Made by a program: the position numbers and the translations under genes
Part shown: positions 61,950-64,000 of the stretch, in pieces
How positions within the stretch are numbered: position 1 is the stretch's first letter
Layout: each line of letters opens with the position of its first letter
The notes under the pieces: generated by a model
Databases searched by the model: none
Told to the model about the DNA's origin: nothing
Seen by the model: only the letters and a program-made list of their open reading frames with translations
Origin: Cyanoderma ruficeps
Lineage: Eukaryota; Chordata; Aves; Passeriformes; Timaliidae
Direction: 5' to 3'
DNA: 64,000 nt
Assembly: GCA_008694505.1 (NCBI GenBank)
Contig: VZDJ01000095.1
Location: 230,168 to 294,167 of the forward strand

Positions 61950-62960
61950 TCTCTCCCCTCATGCGGCGCGTCCATCACGCCCTGCTGCCGCCGCCGCAGC
62001 CTCCTCCCGAACCGCAGCCCACCCGCACGGCCCCGCGGCTTGGCGACAACGGTGGCGGAACCCTTTCCCGGGAGGTGTTTTCGGGGGTGTTCCCGGGAGG
62101 AATCCCGAGGGAAAGGTCGGGAGAGGGGCCACCCAGCATCTGCCACGGGAAAAGCGGCGATGCCCCCGCGCCGCTCCTGCCATCCCCGACACCAACCCAC
62201 CGCATCCCGCAACGCCGCTTCGCCTCGCCCCGGCTCCCGCCGCGCCCTGCAGCTCCCGCTTCTGCCGGTCTCGCACGGGCAACCCCCGCCGGGCCCCCCT
62301 GCACCCCCCGGCCCTGCTTACCCCGCAGCACGGCGGCCTCGCTACGGGCGGCGGTCTCCGGGAGGGCGGGCTGGCAGCGCTCGCCGGTCGGGCATCGTGG
62401 TCCGCCCTCCGCCACGGCGGGGAGGGCCGGCTCCGAGACTCCCTCCCTGCGCCGCCTGCTTCCTCGTCCTCCTCGCCCCTTTCTTGCTCTATTTCCCGCA
62501 ACGCTGCCCCGAGGAGAAGAGGCTCAGCGCCCTTCCTGCCGCCGCTCCTCCTCTGCTTTCCCGGGCACCGGACCCGGCTCCAACCCCCGCCCGGCGGTGG
62601 GGCGGAGGGAGGGGACAAGGGCCGGCCAGGAGGGCGGGCGTGAAGGGAGGGGAGGGGAAGGGGACGCCCAGAGTCGCCGCGATTTCCCAGGTCGGCCCTT
62701 TCACCGGGGCTGTCCCCCTCTCTGTGAGCTGGGGTAGGGTGTGGCGTTTGGGACATCGCTACCTGCACTTGGCGGTGGCCGGTGGACGCTGGAGGCAGGC
62801 AGACGTCTCTGCCGGTAGTTCTTGCTCCGGTCCCGCCGCGGGGAGCACGGAGCCCCAGAGGCTTCGCCAGTCTAGCGACCCCAGGACCTCATCGGGGACA
62901 GAGGGATGCGGTCTGGGTGACCCGCAGTGGTGTTGGTGCTCCAAAATCCTGGGGATAGAG
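61950..62960. promoter_or_regulatory. CpG island promoter
   Basis: About 1 kb very rich in G+C and CpG within AT-rich DNA, with several GC-box-like GGGCGG motifs (near 62364, 62592 and 62632). Typical of a vertebrate housekeeping-type promoter. The candidate exons on the minus strand to the left make it the likely promoter of that gene, and it may also work to the right. A minus ATG at 61975 in good context opens a 14-codon frame only. The long ORFs here are by-products of the base composition. Confidence 0.9.
62322..62700 (-). other. Putative first exon, minus strand
   Basis: Inside the CpG island the minus strand has a strong donor CGGG|GTAAGC (62316-62321). A transcript starting around 62.5-62.7 kb would use it to end exon 1. 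The start site is not determinable. An open frame reaches the donor but has no clear ATG, so this exon may be non-coding. Confidence 0.45.
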
Positions 62961-63325
62961 GTTAGAGGAGCCCTGCAGCCTGGAGCAGAGGGCTGACAGT
63001 GGGGTGGGATCAGGCATTGGTAGTGGGTGGCGTGCCCCCCTTCCCCATCCCTCATGCAGGGCACTGCGCAGGACTGCAACGCTGCTGTACAGTCTTCTTA
63101 TCCTGAACCCTAAAGGCTATCCATAGCCCTATCCACATGGGAACTACCAGGATACTCAATTCATGGTGTCCAACACAACCTTGTCCTCAACAAACTCCCT
63201 TGGGCACACAGAACACAAGAAGAGTTTGTGCTTTCTCTGTCTTGGGCTTAGATTTGCCTCCAACTCAAAGAAGTGTTTCTATAACTGAGAATGGTACTAT
63301 CCCAACTACATTCAAGCTAAATTCC

Positions 63326-63990
63326 TAGTTGGCGGTGAGAAAAATATAGATGGGCAGGAGTCAATGTTTCTTCCTTTATATGCCTTTATTAAAGAAACAG
63401 CTCTTTTATTTCCGTCAAAGTGCTGAGAAGGAGGAGGGCTGGGCACCCTGCCGCTTGCACGGCCCGGTGGGGGAATAGCCACTCCCCCGTCACGGGAGAC
63501 AAGCTCCCAAATTCCCCGGTTTCAGTTAATTGCTGCTGAGGGGACGGTTCTTTAGATTGTCTTTCTTGTCACGGCTAGATGAAGACGGCTGGTTTTGAGA
63601 TGAAGATCTGTCGCCTTTCACACTCCTGTCTCCATTGCTGCTATTATTTTGGTTGGGGCTGTTGTTGGGAAGAATTATTGCTTAATTTTGAAAGTTGTGT
63701 AGATCTTCCGTGGGGCTTTGCACCTAATTACCATATGGGCGTGTTGTAACAGAGCCGGAGGCTTAGGGTTAGGAGGGGGGTTACAGAGGGCCAGGGGGAA
63801 TGGGATAGTGTTGAGACCTGATAAGGATGGCCAGATGTCCGAAGTTCCCATGGAAACCGCATACCAGACTGACAGAAGGCTATATGATAAGACACATTCT
63901 CAAAGTAAAAGTTTCAAAATGAATACAGAGTTTCTAGTAACTAATATTATTACTAATTCTTACTACAACTTTACAATTCTATAACTAACA
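63326..63990 (-). mobile_element. Minus-strand LTR at right edge
   Basis: About 665 bp. On the minus strand it starts TGTTAGTTATAG, and near its other end carries GGAAATAAAAGAG and AATAAAGG poly(A) signals (near 63390-63412). G/C-rich R region between. The left boundary is eroded (TAGTTGGC) and no clear duplication was found, so whether it is solo or part of a provirus beyond the window is open. Confidence 0.65.
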
Positions 63991-64000
63991 ACTTCTTACT

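Noticed and set aside
61524..62996. Long plus and minus ORFs (up to 490 codons) in the CpG island
   Set aside because: Stop codons are rare in G+C-rich DNA; several overlapping frames are open on both strands at once and the translations are low-complexity Pro/Arg/Gly-rich.
1..64000. tRNA, rRNA, CRISPR arrays, bacterial operons
   Set aside because: None was seen; base composition, CR1 and LTR content and splice-site architecture indicate vertebrate nuclear DNA.

Overview
The window looks like vertebrate nuclear DNA, most likely from a songbird. It is AT-rich and almost all intronic. It carries several CR1 LINE fragments with the bird-type 3' end (TGATTCTA), many LTRs of endogenous retroviruses that mostly stand alone, and one strong CpG island. 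No bacterial-style genes, tRNA, rRNA or CRISPR array were seen. One 553-base N run (19655-20207) and single Ns at 9690, 24228, 34977 and 38699 mark assembly gaps.

No long ORF here is a convincing protein by itself. Reading the minus strand for acceptor - open frame - donor units shows a chain of short candidate exons that I read as one large multi-exon gene running right to left. The best part lies between 28646 and 357: 15 exons whose intron phases agree at all 14 junctions, giving about 430 continuous codons and running off the left edge. Further candidates lie at 30.4, 32.2, 33.0, 36.6, 47.3, 53.2, 55.1 and 59.2 kb; they join locally but not continuously. The CpG island at about 61.95-62.96 kb has a good minus-strand donor at 62316 and is the natural promoter. 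I do not recognise the protein and give no symbol. Exon calls are by eye and need transcript or homology support.

The introns are packed with LTRs. Ten are flanked by exact 4-6 base target-site duplications (TSDs) at 1.0, 3.7, 8.3, 18.6, 19.3, 25.1, 31.3, 34.1, 37.7 and 47.5 kb, so they are probably solo LTRs left by recombination. Others lie at 35.4, 37.1, 38.7, 44.7, 45.9, 49.2 and 63.3 kb. One LTR at 41.2 kb is followed by a tRNA-Trp-like primer-binding site, the only retroviral leader seen. No gag, pol or env frame was recognised.

Layout: 0-17.6 kb, 3' part of the gene with three LTRs and CR1 copies; 17.6-28.6 kb, more exons, paired LTRs and the gap; 28.6-47.3 kb, sparser exons and a dense LTR field; 47-61 kb, mainly intron with few candidates; 61.9-63 kb, CpG island; 63.3-64 kb, a minus-strand LTR.
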